Of a DNA stretch of 49,830 nucleotides, positions 27,756-39,007 are shown piece after piece. Both the position numbers and the translations under genes were made by a program. How positions within the stretch are numbered: the stretch's first letter is position 1; every line of letters starts with the position of its first letter. Under the pieces are notes generated by a model. That model saw only the letters and a program-made list of their open reading frames with translations. It ran no database searches and was not told the DNA's origin. Origin of the DNA: Pseudocitrobacter vendiensis (GTDB lineage Bacteria; Pseudomonadota; Gammaproteobacteria; Enterobacterales; Enterobacteriaceae); contig NZ_CALSBS010000030.1 in assembly GCF_943590815.1 (NCBI RefSeq), positions 1 through 49,830 of the forward strand. The letters run 5' to 3'.

Positions 27756-30017
27756 ATGACAATTCTTAATCACACCCTCGGTTTCCCTCGCGTTGGCCTG
27801 CGTCGCGAGCTGAAAAAGGCGCAAGAAAGTTACTGGGCGGGCAACTCGACTCAGGAAGAACTGCTGTCAGTGGGGCGTGAACTGCGCACGCGTCACTGGG
27901 ATCAGCAAAAACAGGCAGGCATTGACCTGCTTCCGGTGGGCGACTTCGCCTGGTACGACCATGTTCTGACGACCAGCCTGATGCTGGGTAACGTTCCGGC
28001 TCGTCATCAGAACAGCGATGGATCGGTGGATATCGACACCCTGTTCCGTATTGGCCGTGGGCGCGCCCCCACCGGCGAACCAGCGGCGGCAGCGGAAATG
28101 ACCAAATGGTTTAACACTAACTATCACTATATGGTTCCTGAATTTGTTAAAGGTCAGCAGTTCAAACTGACCTGGATGCAACTGCTGGATGAGGTCGACG
28201 AAGCGCTGGCGCTGGGCCATAAAGTGAAGCCTGTGCTGCTGGGGCCGGTGACCTATCTGTGGCTGGGTAAAGTTAAAGGTGAAGTGTTTGACCGTCTGAG
28301 CCTGCTCAAAGACATTCTCCCGGTTTATCAGCAGGTGCTGAGCGAACTGGCAAAACGCGATATTGAGTGGGTACAGATTGATGAACCGGCGCTGGTGCTG
28401 GAGCTGCCGCAGGCGTGGCGGGAAGCCTATCAATCCACTTATGATGCTCTTCAGGGGCAGGTGAAATTGCTGTTGACGACTTACTTTGAGGGCGTCACAC
28501 CTAATCTGGAGACCATTACTGCTCTGCCGATCCAGGGCCTGCATGTTGACCTGGTTCATGGCAAAGATGATGTTGCCGAACTGCATAAGCGCTTGCCTAC
28601 CGATTGGGTGCTCTCCGCCGGGTTGATTAACGGACGTAACGTCTGGCGCGCCGATCTTACGGAAAAATATGCACAAATCCGCGAGATCGTCGGCAAACGC
28701 TCGCTGTGGGTGGCATCGTCTTGCTCATTGCTGCACAGCCCAATCGATCTGAGTGTGGAAACGCGTCTGGATGCGGAGGTGAAAAGCTGGTTTGCCTTCG
28801 CTCTGCAAAAATGTGAAGAACTGGCGCTGTTGCGCGATGCGCTCAATAGCGGTGATACGTCTGCGCTGGCAGCGTGGAGCGCCCCGATTCAGGCGCGTCG
28901 TCACTCAACCCGCGTTAATAATGCGGCGGTAGCAAAACGTCTGGCGACCATTACCCGGCAGGATAGCCAGCGTGCAAATGCTTATGACGTGCGAGCGCAA
29001 GCCCAGCGTGCGCGTTTTAACCTGCCCGCATGGCCGACCACTACGATTGGTTCCTTCCCGCAAACCACGGAAATTCGTACTCTCCGCCTGGATTTCAAAA
29101 AGGGGAACCTTGACGCGAATCACTATCGCACAGGGATCGCGGAGCAGATTAAACAGGCCATTGTGGAGCAGGAACGTTTAGGGCTTGATGTCCTGGTTCA
29201 CGGCGAAGCCGAGCGTAACGACATGGTGGAATACTTTGGCGAACATCTGGACGGCTTCGTCTTTACGCAAAACGGCTGGGTACAGAGCTACGGTTCCCGC
29301 TGTGTGAAACCGCCGATTGTTATTGGTGACGTCAGCCGCCCGGCTCCGATCACCGTGGAGTGGGCAAAATATGCGCAGTCGCTGACTGACAAGCCGGTGA
29401 AAGGGATGCTGACTGGCCCGGTGACCATTCTCTGTTGGTCGTTCCCGCGTGAAGACGTGAGCCGTGAAACCATCGCCAAACAGATTGCGCTGGCGCTGCG
29501 CGATGAAGTGGCGGATCTGGAAGCAGCAGGAATCGGTATTATTCAGATTGACGAACCGGCGTTGCGCGAAGGTTTACCGCTGCGTCGTAGTGACTGGGAC
29601 GCGTATCTGGAGTGGGGTGTTGAAGCCTTTCGTATCAATGCTGCTGTGGCAAAAGATGATACCCAGATCCACACTCACATGTGTTACTGCGAGTTCAACG
29701 ACATCATGGATTCCATTGCCGCGCTGGATGCAGACGTGATCACTATCGAAACCTCGCGTTCCGACATGGAGTTGCTGGAGTCGTTTGAAGAGTTTGATTA
29801 CCCAAACGAAATCGGGCCTGGCGTATATGACATTCATTCACCGAACGTACCGAGCGTGGAATGGATTGAAGCCTTGCTGAAGAAAGCCGAACAGCGCATC
29901 CCGGCGGAACGCCTGTGGGTCAACCCGGACTGTGGCCTGAAAACCCGCGGCTGGCCAGAGACGCGCGCGGCGCTGGCGAACATGGTGCAAGCGGCGCAGA
30001 ATCTGCGTCGAGGGTAA
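27756..30017 (+). CDS. metE: Cobalamin-independent methionine synthase MetE
   Basis: 753 residues, equal to E. coli MetE. It transfers the methyl group of 5-methyltetrahydropteroyl-triglutamate to homocysteine with a zinc centre. Two (beta/alpha)8 barrels; zinc ligands in HTHMCYCEF (His641, Cys643), Glu665 and Cys726 in NPDCGLK. The N-terminal [20 protein letters not shown] is conserved. AAGAGGC precedes the ATG. Controlled by MetR and MetJ through the shared intergenic region. Confidence 0.98.
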   Translation: MTILNHTLGFPRVGLRRELKKAQESYWAGNSTQEELLSVGRELRTRHWDQQKQAGIDLLPVGDFAWYDHVLTTSLMLGNVPARHQNSDGSVDIDTLFRIGRGRAPTGEPAAAAEMTKWFNTNYHYMVPEFVKGQQFKLTWMQLLDEVDEALALGHKVKPVLLGPVTYLWLGKVKGEVFDRLSLLKDILPVYQQVLSELAKRDIEWVQIDEPALVLELPQAWREAYQSTYDALQGQVKLLLTTYFEGVTPNLETITALPIQGLHVDLVHGKDDVAELHKRLPTDWVLSAGLINGRNVWRADLTEKYAQIREIVGKRSLWVASSCSLLHSPIDLSVETRLDAEVKSWFAFALQKCEELALLRDALNSGDTSALAAWSAPIQARRHSTRVNNAAVAKRLATITRQDSQRANAYDVRAQAQRARFNLPAWPTTTIGSFPQTTEIRTLRLDFKKGNLDANHYRTGIAEQIKQAIVEQERLGLDVLVHGEAERNDMVEYFGEHLDGFVFTQNGWVQSYGSRCVKPPIVIGDVSRPAPITVEWAKYAQSLTDKPVKGMLTGPVTILCWSFPREDVSRETIAKQIALALRDEVADLEAAGIGIIQIDEPALREGLPLRRSDWDAYLEWGVEAFRINAAVAKDDTQIHTHMCYCEFNDIMDSIAALDADVITIETSRSDMELLESFEEFDYPNEIGPGVYDIHSPNVPSVEWIEALLKKAEQRIPAERLWVNPDCGLKTRGWPETRAALANMVQAAQNLRRG

Positions 30018-30026
30018 GTTTACCAG

Positions 30027-30053
30027 GCCCGGTAAGCGAAAGCGCTACCGGGC
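30027..30053. repeat. REP palindrome after metE
   Basis: GCCCGGTAAGCG...CGCTACCGGGC, between the convergent metE and ysgA stop codons. Confidence 0.88.
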
Positions 30054-30060
30054 AAAGCGT

Positions 30061-30867
30061 TTATTTTTTCGCGCCATACTGCGCAAACCACGCCAGCATT
30101 CTCTGCCAGCCATCTTTCGCAGATTCCTCATGATAGCTCGGACGATAATCCGCATTGAACGCATGCCCGGCATCGGGGTAAACAATAATATCCGCTTTGG
30201 CATTCGCAGCGCGCAACGCCTGGCGCATGGTGTCCACCGTATCAACCGGAATGCCGGTATCCTGACCACCGTATAAACCCAGTACCGGCGCATTGAGATC
30301 GACGGCGATATCGACAGGATGTTTCGGTGAATTCAGTGATTTATCGCCCAGTAATTTCCCATACCAGGCGACGGCGGCTTTTAACTGCGGGTTATGCGCG
30401 GCATACAGCCAGGCGATGCGGCCACCCCAACAGAAGCCGGTGATCATCAGGCGGCTGGCATCCCCACCATTGCGTGATGCCCAGTTGGCAACGTGGTCAA
30501 GATCGGCCAGCACCTGTGCGTCAGGGACTTTCATGACCAGATTATTAAAGAGGGTCGGGATATCGGCATAATCATTGGGATCACCCTGACGGAAATAGAG
30601 CTCCGGCGCGACGGCAAGATAGCCCTCTTTTGCCAGGCGACGGCAGATATCGCGGATATGTTCATGGACGCCAAAAATCTCCTGCACTACGATTACCACC
30701 GGAAGCGGGCCATCGCTCTGTTTTGGACGCGCGTGGTAAGCGGGCAGTAAATCGCCCTGAGACGGAATAGAGGTCTCGCCGGCAATAATCGCCTCGTCAG
30801 AAGTATGAACGGCAGTAGCGGCGTGAGGGGATGCGGCAGGTGCAAATCCAGGTTGGTTGTTGGTCAT
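30061..30867 (-). CDS. ysgA: Dienelactone hydrolase family protein YsgA
   Basis: 268 residues, alpha/beta hydrolase of the dienelactone hydrolase family. The catalytic triad is readable: Cys146 in GFCWGG, Asp203 in GGQD and His235 in DAGHAFN. The physiological substrate is unknown. Divergent from udp. Confidence 0.95.
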   Translation of the reverse strand: MTNNQPGFAPAASPHAATAVHTSDEAIIAGETSIPSQGDLLPAYHARPKQSDGPLPVVIVVQEIFGVHEHIRDICRRLAKEGYLAVAPELYFRQGDPNDYADIPTLFNNLVMKVPDAQVLADLDHVANWASRNGGDASRLMITGFCWGGRIAWLYAAHNPQLKAAVAWYGKLLGDKSLNSPKHPVDIAVDLNAPVLGLYGGQDTGIPVDTVDTMRQALRAANAKADIIVYPDAGHAFNADYRPSYHEESAKDGWQRMLAWFAQYGAKK

Positions 30868-30977
30868 GGCATTCTCCGTACCTTTAAATGAGCTTTTAGC
30901 GCTTCTTTAATATAGACAAATCACAGTGCCTGAAGACGGGCGATTTTTGTGCAACAACGGAAGATATAACTTGTTAA

Positions 30978-30993
30978 TGTGATGTGAATCACT
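30978..30993 (+). promoter_or_regulatory. CRP site 2 of udp
   Basis: TGTGA-TGTGAA-TCACT, a near-perfect CRP core. Its centre is 52 bp upstream of the centre of the second site, the spacing expected for sites at -93.5 and -41.5 in E. coli udp, with CytR bound between them. Confidence 0.88.
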
Positions 30994-31029
30994 TTTTGCG
31001 TGGAATCTAATGCAATATTTTTGACTCCA

Positions 31030-31045
31030 GGTGACGGCGGTCACG
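31030..31045 (+). promoter_or_regulatory. CRP site 1 of udp
   Basis: GGTGA-CGGCGG-TCACG. If its centre is at -41.5, transcription starts at about 31079, and TGTAAA at 31065-31070 is the -10. Confidence 0.82.
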
Positions 31046-31118
31046 AAATGTTGCCTTCGTCTTCTGTAAAGTGGCTTTTTGCTTCTTCTGACAAACCCGA
31101 TCCACAGAGGAGTTTTCT

Positions 31119-31880
31119 ATGTCTAAGTCTGATGTTTTTCATCTCGGCCTCACCAAAAATGATTTACAAGGGGCTACGCTCGCTATCGTCCCTGGCGATC
31201 CAGAGCGTGTGGAAAAGATCGCCGCGCTGATGGAAAAGCCGGTCAAACTGGCATCTCACCGCGAATTTACCTCCTGGCGTGCTGAACTTGATGGCAAGCC
31301 GGTGATTGTATGCTCCACCGGTATCGGCGGCCCATCCACTTCTATTGCCGTTGAAGAGCTGGCCCAACTGGGTATCCGCACTTTCCTGCGCGTCGGCACT
31401 ACCGGTGCGATTCAGCCGCATATCAATGTGGGCGACGTACTGGTCACCACCGCATCCGTTCGTCTGGACGGCGCGAGCCTGCACTTTGCACCGATGGAAT
31501 ATCCGGCAGTAGCGGATTTCGACTGCACCACCGCGCTGGTGGCGGCAGCCAAAGAGATTGGCGCGACCACCCACGTTGGCGTAACGGCCTCTTCCGACAC
31601 CTTCTATCCGGGTCAGGAACGCTACGATACCTTCTCTGGCCGCGTGGTTAGCCGCTTCAAAGGCTCCATGGAAGAGTGGCAGTCGATGGGCGTGATGAAC
31701 TACGAGATGGAATCCGCGACGCTGCTGACCATGTGCTCCAGCCAGGGGCTGCGCGCAGGGATGGTTGCAGGCGTGATTGTGAACCGTACTCAGCAGGAGA
31801 TCCCGAACGCTGAGACGATGAAACAAACCGAAAGCCACGCGGTGAAAATCGTTGTGGAAGCGGCCCGCCGCCTGCTGTAA
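31119..31880 (+). CDS. udp: Uridine phosphorylase Udp
   Basis: 253 residues, as in E. coli. It splits uridine to uracil and ribose-1-phosphate (PNP/UDP phosphorylase family 1, hexameric). Phosphate-binding motif region [12 protein letters not shown], the family signature [20 protein letters not shown], and base-binding block [21 protein letters not shown] activates and CytR represses in E. coli; both CRP sites are seen here. A strong terminator follows. Confidence 0.98.
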   Translation: MSKSDVFHLGLTKNDLQGATLAIVPGDPERVEKIAALMEKPVKLASHREFTSWRAELDGKPVIVCSTGIGGPSTSIAVEELAQLGIRTFLRVGTTGAIQPHINVGDVLVTTASVRLDGASLHFAPMEYPAVADFDCTTALVAAAKEIGATTHVGVTASSDTFYPGQERYDTFSGRVVSRFKGSMEEWQSMGVMNYEMESATLLTMCSSQGLRAGMVAGVIVNRTQQEIPNAETMKQTESHAVKIVVEAARRLL

Positions 31881-31897
31881 ACCTTCTTCTCTTCTTA

Positions 31898-31921
31898 AAG
31901 GCCGACACGTTCGGCCTTTTT
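31898..31921 (+). terminator. udp terminator
   Basis: AAGGCCGA / TCGGCCTT stem, loop CACGT, then T run. It lies 17 bp after the udp stop. Confidence 0.93.
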
Positions 31922-32017
31922 CATTTTGCGTACCTCCTCGCAGGAAAACCCTTTCAAACTGGACATTTATACAGCACAATTCTATTTTTGCCGTAAGTCG
32001 TTCATGCAGGGGGCATT

Positions 32018-33427
32018 GTGGATATCGCCATTCTTATTTATTTTCTGGTTGCACTGGCGGGCGTGGCGCTGGGCTGGCTGGCCGCGAGCTATCGTGTGGC
32101 GCAGCAGCGGGCGGAACAACTGGTCGAAGAACGTGATATCTACGGCGAACTGAGCGCTGCGAAGCAGCAGCTGGCGCAAAACGCGCACTGGCGCGAGGAG
32201 TGTGAGCTGCTGAATAATGAACTGCGCAGCCTGCGTGAAATCAACACCTCGCTGGAGGCCGATCTGCGTGAAGTGACCACCCGACTTGAAGCCACGCAAC
32301 ACCATGCTGAGGACAAAATTCGCCAGATGATCAACAGCGAGCAGCGTCTGAGCGAGCAGTTTGAAAACCTGGCGAATCGTATCTTTGAACACAGCAATCG
32401 TCGGGTTGATGAGCAAAACCGTCAAAGCCTCAACAGTTTGCTTACTCCGTTGCGCGAGCAGCTTGATGGTTTTCGTCGCCAGGTGCAGGACAGCTTTGGT
32501 CAGGAAGCAAAAGAGCGCCATACGCTTGCCCATGAAATTCGTAATCTGCAACAGCTGAATGAACAGATGACGCGTGAAGCCGTCAACCTGACGCGCGCGT
32601 TAAAAGGCGACAATAAAACTCAGGGCAACTGGGGCGAAGTGGTGCTGACGCGCGTACTGGAAGCTTCTGGCCTGCGGGAGGGTTACGAATACGAAACTCA
32701 GGTCAGTATCGAAACCGATACCCGCGCCCGCATGCAGCCGGACGTCATTGTTCGCCTGCCACAGGGAAAGGATGTCGTGGTGGATGCCAAAATGACGCTG
32801 GTGGCCTATGAGCGCTATTTCAATGCCGAAGACGATTACACCCGTGAACTGGCGCTCCAGGAGCACATCGCGGCGGTGCGTAATCATATTCGCCTGCTGG
32901 GTCGAAAAGATTATCAACAGCTTCCGGGGCTACGATCGCTGGACTACGTCCTGATGTTTATCCCTGTCGAACCCGCCTTTTTGCTGGCATTAGACCGACA
33001 GCCCGAACTGATCAATGAAGCTTTAAAAAATAACATTATGCTGGTAAGTCCTACTACTTTATTGGTAGCACTGCGTACCATTGCCAATCTCTGGCGCTAT
33101 GAGCACCAGAGCCGTAATGCGCAGCAGATCGCTGAACGGGCCAGCCGTCTGTACGACAAAATGCGCCTGTTTATTGATGATATGTCCGCCATTGGGCAGA
33201 GCCTGGATAAAGCGCAGGACAACTATCGTCAGGCGATGAAGAAACTCTCTTCCGGGCGCGGGAACCTGCTGGCGCAAACGGAAGCGTTCCGTCACCTCGG
33301 TGTCGAGGTGAAACGCGAGATTAATCCGGATTTAGTCGAGCAGGCTACGGCGCAGGATGATGAGTTTCGTTTGCGGCAAGGGATTGATTCTGAGGATGAC
33401 GATCCCCTGGCCGCAGGTAACGGTTAA
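32018..33427 (+). CDS. rmuC: DNA recombination protein RmuC
   Basis: 469 residues from a GTG start. One N-terminal transmembrane helix (about 3-24), a long coiled coil (about 28-195) and the RmuC nuclease-like domain with a PD-(D/E)XK pattern: Pro241-Asp242 and Asp256-Ala-Lys258 (VVVDAKMTL). RmuC limits rearrangements between inverted repeats in E. coli and has been linked to phage resistance; its catalytic activity is inferred from the fold. GGGGG before the start serves as ribosome site. Confidence 0.95.
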   Translation: MDIAILIYFLVALAGVALGWLAASYRVAQQRAEQLVEERDIYGELSAAKQQLAQNAHWREECELLNNELRSLREINTSLEADLREVTTRLEATQHHAEDKIRQMINSEQRLSEQFENLANRIFEHSNRRVDEQNRQSLNSLLTPLREQLDGFRRQVQDSFGQEAKERHTLAHEIRNLQQLNEQMTREAVNLTRALKGDNKTQGNWGEVVLTRVLEASGLREGYEYETQVSIETDTRARMQPDVIVRLPQGKDVVVDAKMTLVAYERYFNAEDDYTRELALQEHIAAVRNHIRLLGRKDYQQLPGLRSLDYVLMFIPVEPAFLLALDRQPELINEALKNNIMLVSPTTLLVALRTIANLWRYEHQSRNAQQIAERASRLYDKMRLFIDDMSAIGQSLDKAQDNYRQAMKKLSSGRGNLLAQTEAFRHLGVEVKREINPDLVEQATAQDDEFRLRQGIDSEDDDPLAAGNG

Positions 33428-33522
33428 CCCCGTTTGAGGGAGTGTGACGGGGTTGAATCGTAGGGCAATTGCGCCCAATCTGTTACACTCCATGAACATT
33501 TTCTTTATAAGCAGGCTTAGAG

Positions 33523-34278
33523 ATGGCTGAGGAATCACAAGACACGACGCACTTTGGCTTTAAGACAATCGCCAAATCCCAGAAAGAAGACATGGTCGCT
33601 CACGTTTTCCACTCTGTGGCCGCAAAATACGATGTGATGAACGACTTAATGTCGTTTGGTATTCACCGTTTATGGAAGCGTTTTACCATTGACTGTAGCG
33701 GCGTTCGTCGTGGGCAGACCGTCCTCGATTTGGCAGGCGGTACGGGTGATTTAACGGCGAAGTTCTCTCGCATGGTGGGAGAAACCGGTCGCGTCGTGCT
33801 GGCTGATATCAACGACTCTATGCTGAAAATGGGGCGCGAAAAGCTGCGCAACCACGGCGTTATTGGCAACGTGGAGTATGTACAGGCGAACGCCGAAGCG
33901 CTGCCGTTCCCGGATAACACTTTCGACTGCATCACTATCTCTTTCGGTCTGCGTAACGTTACCGACAAAGAAAAAGCGCTGCGCTCGATGTATCGCGTAC
34001 TGAAACCCGGTGGTCGCCTGCTGGTGCTTGAGTTCTCAAAACCGATCATCGAACCGCTGAGCAAAGCCTATGATGCTTACTCCTTCCACATCCTGCCGCG
34101 CATTGGTGAAATGGTGGCGAATGATGCAGAAAGCTACCGCTATCTGGCGGAATCCATCCGTATGCACCCCGATCAGGAAACCCTGAAAGCGATGATGCAG
34201 GATGCCGGGATGGATAGCGTTGAGTACTTCAACCTGACGGCAGGCATTGTGGCGTTGCATCGTGGCTATAAGTTCTGA
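33523..34278 (+). CDS. ubiE: Ubiquinone/menaquinone C-methyltransferase UbiE
   Basis: 251 residues. SAM-dependent methylation of 2-octaprenyl-6-methoxy-1,4-benzoquinol (ubiquinone) and of demethylmenaquinol. SAM motif I is [10 protein letters not shown] (67-76); the UbiE signature [17 protein letters not shown] follows at about 160. First gene of ubiE-ubiJ-ubiB; ubiJ begins 12 bp after its stop. Confidence 0.98.
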   Translation: MAEESQDTTHFGFKTIAKSQKEDMVAHVFHSVAAKYDVMNDLMSFGIHRLWKRFTIDCSGVRRGQTVLDLAGGTGDLTAKFSRMVGETGRVVLADINDSMLKMGREKLRNHGVIGNVEYVQANAEALPFPDNTFDCITISFGLRNVTDKEKALRSMYRVLKPGGRLLVLEFSKPIIEPLSKAYDAYSFHILPRIGEMVANDAESYRYLAESIRMHPDQETLKAMMQDAGMDSVEYFNLTAGIVALHRGYKF

Positions 34279-34290
34279 CAGGAGGGCCAG

Positions 34291-34896
34291 ATGCCTTTAA
34301 AACCCTTAGTGACTGCCGGCATCGAAACGGCGCTGAACACTTTTCTGTGGCGTGAGCGGGCGCTTAAGCCTGCCCGGCAACGTTTGGTGGGAAAAGTGCT
34401 GCGCGTTGAACTCAAAGAGTTCACGACGCCGCTGGTGCTGGTGTTTAGCGAGCGGCAGGTCGATGTGCTGGGGGCGTGGGAAGGCGAGGCCGACTGTACA
34501 GTTGCGACGCGTATCGGCGTCCTGCCGCAGCTGCGTAATCGTCAGCAACTGACGGCGCTCATCCGCAACGGTGACCTGGAAGTGCAGGGTGACATCCAGG
34601 TCGTACAAAACCTTGTCGCGCTGGCCGACCTGGCCGAGTTTGACCCGGCAGAGTTGCTGGCGCCCTATACCGGTGATATCGCCGCCGAAGGCGTCAGTAA
34701 AGTCCTGCGCGGCGGCGCGAAGTTCCTGCAGCAAGGTCTGGCTCGCCAACAGCATTACGTGGCGGAGGCCGTCACCGAAGAGTGGCGACTGGCGCCCGGC
34801 GCGCTGGAATTAGCCTGGTTCGCTGAAGAGACAATGGCCGTGGAACGCGCCGTTGAAGCGCTGATGAAGCGGCTGGAAAAACTGGAGGGGAAATGA
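34291..34896 (+). CDS. ubiJ: UbiJ (YigP), ubiquinone synthesis accessory protein
   Basis: 201 residues. N-terminal SCP2 lipid-binding domain (about 10-115) and a helical C-terminal coiled coil ending KRLEKLEGK. With UbiK it holds hydrophobic intermediates in the aerobic Ubi complex. In E. coli the 3' half of the gene also gives a sRNA, EsrE; I cannot judge that here. AGGAGG ribosome site overlaps the ubiE end. Its stop overlaps the ubiB start (ATGA). Confidence 0.96.
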   Translation: MPLKPLVTAGIETALNTFLWRERALKPARQRLVGKVLRVELKEFTTPLVLVFSERQVDVLGAWEGEADCTVATRIGVLPQLRNRQQLTALIRNGDLEVQGDIQVVQNLVALADLAEFDPAELLAPYTGDIAAEGVSKVLRGGAKFLQQGLARQQHYVAEAVTEEWRLAPGALELAWFAEETMAVERAVEALMKRLEKLEGK

Positions 34897-36533
34897 CGCC
34901 AGGAGAATTACGGCGCCTGTATTTTATCATCCACACCTTTTTGAGTTACGGGCTCGATGAGCTCATTCCCAAAATGCGCATCACCCTGCCGCTGCGAATC
35001 TGGCGTCGGATGTTGTTCTGGATGCCAAATCGCCACAAAGACCGCCCGCTGGGTGAACGCATGCGTCTGGCATTGCAGGAGTTAGGCCCGGTTTGGATCA
35101 AACTCGGCCAGATGCTCTCTACCCGCCGCGATCTCTTCCCGCCGCATATTGCCGACCAGCTCAGTATGCTTCAGGACCGCGTTGCGCCGTTTGACGGCTT
35201 ACAGGCGCAAAAGCTGATGGAAAAAGCGATGGGGGATCTCCCTATCGAAAGCTGGTTTGACGATTTTGATATTAATCCGCTGGCATCCGCGTCGATTGCT
35301 CAGGTGCACACTGCGCGTCTGAAAGAGAATGGCAAAGAGGTAGTGATCAAAGTCATTCGCCCGGATATCCTGCCGGTTATCAAAGCGGATATGAAACTTA
35401 TCTACCGTCTGGCGCGTTGGGTTCCTCGCCTGCTGCCGGATGGTCGTCGCCTGCGCCCGGTTGAAGTGGTGCGCGACTATGAAAAAACGCTGATTGATGA
35501 GCTGAATTTGCTGCGCGAAGCGGCGAACGCCATTCAGTTGCGGCGCAATTTCGAAGACAGTCCGATGCTCTATGTGCCGGAAGTGTACTCCGACTATTGC
35601 AGCGAAAACATGATGGTGATGGAGCGCATTTACGGTATTCCAGTGTCGGATACCGAAGCGTTACTGAAGCAAAATACCAACATGAAACTTCTGGCCGAGC
35701 GTGGCGTGCAGGTCTTCTTCACCCAGGTCTTCCGCGACAGCTTCTTCCATGCAGACATGCACCCGGGCAATATTTTTGTCAGCTATGAGCATCCGGAAGA
35801 TCCCCAATATATCGGCATTGACTGCGGGATTGTTGGTTCGCTGAATAAAGAAGATAAGCGCTATCTGGCAGAGAACTTCATCGCCTTCTTTAACCGAGAC
35901 TACCGCAAAGTGGCCGAGTTACACGTTGATTCTGGCTGGGTACCGCCGGATACCAACGTTGAAGATTTCGAGTTCGCGATTCGTACCGTTTGTGAACCTA
36001 TCTTCGAGAAACCGCTGGCGGAAATCTCCTTCGGGCATGTGTTGCTAAACTTATTTAACACTGCGCGCCGTTTCAACATGGAAGTGCAGCCGCAGCTGGT
36101 GCTGCTGCAAAAAACGCTGCTTTACGTGGAAGGCGTGGGGCGACAGCTTTATCCGCAGCTCGATTTATGGCAAACGGCGAAGCCGTTCCTGGAATCCTGG
36201 CTGAAAGATCAGATAGGTATTCCGGCGCTGGTTCGCGCGTTGAAAGCAAAAGCGCCGTTCTGGATCGAAAAAATGCCCGAATTACCGGAACTGGTGTACG
36301 ACAGTTTGCGCCAGAGCAAACATTTACAGAGCAGTTTGGATAAGCTTGCCGGCGACATCACCGTGCATCGTACCCGTCAGGGTCAGTCACGGTATCTCTT
36401 TGGTATAGGTGCTGTTTTATTATTGAGCGGTACACTACTGCTAATAAATCGCCCGGAATGGGGCTTCATGCCCGCGTGGCTCATGGGCGCGGGGCTGGTG
36501 GTATGGTTCGCTGGCTGGCGTAAAACGCGCTGA
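34893..36533 (+). CDS. ubiB: UbiB, atypical kinase-like ubiquinone synthesis protein
   Basis: 546 residues, ABC1/ADCK (UbiB) family. KxGQ motif KLGQ at 70-73, alanine/serine-rich nucleotide loop ASASIAQVH at 131-139 in place of a glycine-rich loop, Lys153, and the catalytic-type HADMHPGN and IDCGIV blocks. Two C-terminal transmembrane helices (about 497-540) anchor it to the inner membrane. It shows ATPase activity in its family and supports early ubiquinone precursor extraction. Confidence 0.97.
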   Translation: MTPGELRRLYFIIHTFLSYGLDELIPKMRITLPLRIWRRMLFWMPNRHKDRPLGERMRLALQELGPVWIKLGQMLSTRRDLFPPHIADQLSMLQDRVAPFDGLQAQKLMEKAMGDLPIESWFDDFDINPLASASIAQVHTARLKENGKEVVIKVIRPDILPVIKADMKLIYRLARWVPRLLPDGRRLRPVEVVRDYEKTLIDELNLLREAANAIQLRRNFEDSPMLYVPEVYSDYCSENMMVMERIYGIPVSDTEALLKQNTNMKLLAERGVQVFFTQVFRDSFFHADMHPGNIFVSYEHPEDPQYIGIDCGIVGSLNKEDKRYLAENFIAFFNRDYRKVAELHVDSGWVPPDTNVEDFEFAIRTVCEPIFEKPLAEISFGHVLLNLFNTARRFNMEVQPQLVLLQKTLLYVEGVGRQLYPQLDLWQTAKPFLESWLKDQIGIPALVRALKAKAPFWIEKMPELPELVYDSLRQSKHLQSSLDKLAGDITVHRTRQGQSRYLFGIGAVLLLSGTLLLINRPEWGFMPAWLMGAGLVVWFAGWRKTR

Positions 36534-36611
36534 ATTTTGCATCGCTATCACGAGGGCGCATACGTATAATGCGTCAATGGTTATTTCATCATCTATCACA
36601 GAGGAAGATGT

Positions 36612-36866
36612 ATGGGTGGTATTAGTATTTGGCAGTTGCTGATTATCGTCGTTATCGTGGTTCTGCTTTTCGGGACTAAAAAGCTGAGCTCGCTGGGGTC
36701 TGATTTGGGCGCGTCCATCAAGGGCTTTAAGAAAGCCATGGGTGATGACGATGACAAGAAAGACAAGTCGACTCAGGATGCGGACTTCACTGCAAAATCA
36801 ATTACTGATAAGCAGGAAGACGTGAAAAAAGACGAAGCGAAACGCCACGACAACGAGCAGGTGTAA
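36612..36866 (+). CDS. tatA: Tat translocase subunit TatA
   Basis: 84 residues (E. coli 89). One N-terminal transmembrane helix with the start [11 protein letters not shown], hinge FGTKKL, amphipathic helix with [13 protein letters not shown], and a charged tail. Forms the size-variable pore of twin-arginine export. AGAGGAAG precedes the start; 78 bp after ubiB, so the operon has room for its own promoter. Confidence 0.97.
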   Translation: MGGISIWQLLIIVVIVVLLFGTKKLSSLGSDLGASIKGFKKAMGDDDDKKDKSTQDADFTAKSITDKQEDVKKDEAKRHDNEQV

Positions 36867-36869
36867 TTC

Positions 36870-37406
36870 GTGTTTGATATTGGTTTCAGTGAACTGCTGC
36901 TGGTATTCGTGATTGGCCTTGTCGTGTTGGGGCCAAAACGTCTGCCGGTTGCGGTTAAAACGGTTGTTGGCTGGATTCGCGCGCTGCGCTCTCTGGCGAC
37001 AACGGTGCAAAACGAGCTGACCCAGGAGCTTAAACTTCAGGAATTTCAGGACAGCCTGAAAAAAGTGGAGAAAGCGAGCCTGGATACCCTATCGCCAGAG
37101 CTGAAGGCGTCGATGGATGAGCTGCGTGAAGCGGCGGAATCTATGAAGCGCTCTTACTCCATCCACGATCCTGAAAAGGCGAGTGATGAAGCCAACACTA
37201 TCCATAACCCGATAGTGAAGGACAGCGAGGAACAGCGCGCCGGGGTTACCCCGTCGACGGCCGAACATCGGGCCAGTACCGACGAGCAGGTACCATCCCC
37301 CGCTGAAACCCACACGCCAGAAGCGGCGGCGGTTGGTGACTCTGAAAAAGAGAAAAAAACCGCCTCCGTTCCTGATTCATCCCCTGCATCAAGTGATAAA
37401 TCGTAA
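36870..37406 (+). CDS. tatB: Tat translocase subunit TatB
   Basis: 178 residues from a GTG start, 3 bp after tatA. N-terminal helix [25 protein letters not shown], then an amphipathic helix, and a long acidic Pro/Ser/Thr/Glu tail that is a little longer than in E. coli. Forms with TatC the receptor for twin-arginine signal peptides. No better ATG exists at its start. Confidence 0.96.
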   Translation: MFDIGFSELLLVFVIGLVVLGPKRLPVAVKTVVGWIRALRSLATTVQNELTQELKLQEFQDSLKKVEKASLDTLSPELKASMDELREAAESMKRSYSIHDPEKASDEANTIHNPIVKDSEEQRAGVTPSTAEHRASTDEQVPSPAETHTPEAAAVGDSEKEKKTASVPDSSPASSDKS

Positions 37407-37408
37407 AC

Positions 37409-38185
37409 ATGGGCGTAGAAGATACTCAACCGCTGGTGTCGCACCTGATTGAACTGCGTAAGCGTCTGCTTAACAGCATCATGGCGGTGTTCATCATTTT
37501 TCTGGCGTTAGTCTATTTCGCCAACGATATCTATCAACTGGTCTCTGCACCGCTCATCCGGCAGATGCCCGTTGGGGCGACGATGATTGCAACGGATGTC
37601 GCATCACCGTTCTTCACCCCCATCAAGCTGACCTTCATGGTGTCGATTATCCTGTCGGCCCCGGTGATCCTTTATCAGGTGTGGGCCTTTGTTGCGCCTG
37701 CACTGTATAAGCATGAACGCCGTCTGGTGGTGCCGCTGCTGGTTTCCAGTACGGTGCTGTTCTATACCGGTATGGCTTTTGCCTATTTCGTGGTGTTCCC
37801 TCTGGCGTTCGGTTTCCTGACGCATGCCGCGCCTGCGGGCGTACTGGTCTCGACCGATATCAAGAGCTACCTCGATTTTGTGATGTCGCTGTTCATCGCG
37901 TTCGGGGTTTCCTTCGAAGTGCCGGTAGCGATTGTGCTGCTTTGCTGGGTGGGCGTGACCACGCCGGAAGATCTGCGTAAAAAGCGCCCGTACGTACTGG
38001 TTGGTGCGTTCGTTATTGGTATGCTGTTGACGCCGCCGGATGTCTTCTCGCAAACCTTGCTGGCGATACCGATGTACTGTCTGTTTGAGGTCGGCGTGTT
38101 CTTCGCCCGCTTCTATACCGGCAAGCGAGCGACGCGTGACGAAGATGCGGAAGCCGAAGCTGAAGCCGATAAAAACGAAGAATAA
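37409..38185 (+). CDS. tatC: Tat translocase subunit TatC
   Basis: 258 residues, six transmembrane helices. The N-terminal [16 protein letters not shown] and the first periplasmic loop (PLIRQMP...[14 protein letters not shown]) contact the signal peptide; the cytoplasmic Glu in FEVPVAIVL is conserved. The signal-peptide-binding core of the Tat complex. Starts 2 bp after tatB. Highly acidic C-terminal tail. Confidence 0.98.
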   Translation: MGVEDTQPLVSHLIELRKRLLNSIMAVFIIFLALVYFANDIYQLVSAPLIRQMPVGATMIATDVASPFFTPIKLTFMVSIILSAPVILYQVWAFVAPALYKHERRLVVPLLVSSTVLFYTGMAFAYFVVFPLAFGFLTHAAPAGVLVSTDIKSYLDFVMSLFIAFGVSFEVPVAIVLLCWVGVTTPEDLRKKRPYVLVGAFVIGMLLTPPDVFSQTLLAIPMYCLFEVGVFFARFYTGKRATRDEDAEAEAEADKNEE

Positions 38186-38189
38186 TATC

Positions 38190-38210
38190 ACCGCCCGTCA
38201 GGGCGGTTTT
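38190..38210 (+). terminator. Terminator between tatC and tatD
   Basis: ACCGCCC / GGGCGGT, loop GTCA, then TTT. Short T run, so it probably reduces rather than stops transcription into tatD. Confidence 0.75.
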
Positions 38211-38224
38211 CGTATGGAGCCGAG

Positions 38225-39007
38225 ATGTTTGATATTGGCGTAAACCTTACCAGCTCGCAGTTTTCCCACGATCGCGATGACGTTATCGCCCGCGCTCAGG
38301 CTGCAGGCGTCAGTGGGATGCTGCTGACCGGTACCAATCGACATGAAAGCGAAGAAGCGCAACGGCTGGCACAGCGGTTTGCCGGGTGCTGGTCCACTGC
38401 GGGTGTGCATCCGCACGATAGCAGCAGCTGGAACCCGGAAGTGGAAGCGAGCATCCGTAAACTGGCGCAGCAACCGGAAGTGGTGGCGATTGGTGAATGC
38501 GGGCTGGACTTCAACCGCAATTTCTCTACCCCAGCAGAGCAGGAAGCGGCGTTTAGCGCGCAGCTGGCACTGGCGGCGGAACTGTCGATGCCGGTCTTTA
38601 TGCACTGTCGGGACGCTCATGACCGTTTTCTGGCATTGCTCGACCCGTGGCTGAATAAGCTGCCGGGCGGGGTTTTGCACTGCTTCACCGGCACACGTGA
38701 AGAGATGCAGGCCTGTGTCGACCGTGGCCTGTATATCGGCATAACCGGCTGGGTTTGCGACGAGCGTCGCGGGCTGGAACTGCGCGAGCTGCTGCCCTTT
38801 ATTCCGGCAGAGCGATTGATGATTGAAACGGATGCGCCTTATTTACTGCCGCGCGACCTGTCGCCAAAACCGAAATCACGACGCAACGAACCTGCCTACG
38901 TGGCGCACATCCTGACGCAAATTGCCCACTGGCGCGGCGAAGAGGCGCAGTGGCTGGAATCCGCCACTGACAATAACGTCAAGGCACTGTTTAATATTAC
39001 GTTTTAG
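38225..39007 (+). CDS. tatD: TatD, 3'-5' DNase of the amidohydrolase family
   Basis: 260 residues. TIM-barrel metal-dependent nuclease; metal and active-site motifs [20 protein letters not shown] and ETDAPYLLP are present. At the N-terminus it has DIGVNLTSS in place of the DTHCHL of its paralogues, a deviation shared with E. coli TatD. It has a role in repair of oxidative damage and is not needed for Tat export. Its stop overlaps the rfaH stop by 4 bp on the other strand. Confidence 0.97.
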   Translation: MFDIGVNLTSSQFSHDRDDVIARAQAAGVSGMLLTGTNRHESEEAQRLAQRFAGCWSTAGVHPHDSSSWNPEVEASIRKLAQQPEVVAIGECGLDFNRNFSTPAEQEAAFSAQLALAAELSMPVFMHCRDAHDRFLALLDPWLNKLPGGVLHCFTGTREEMQACVDRGLYIGITGWVCDERRGLELRELLPFIPAERLMIETDAPYLLPRDLSPKPKSRRNEPAYVAHILTQIAHWRGEEAQWLESATDNNVKALFNITF

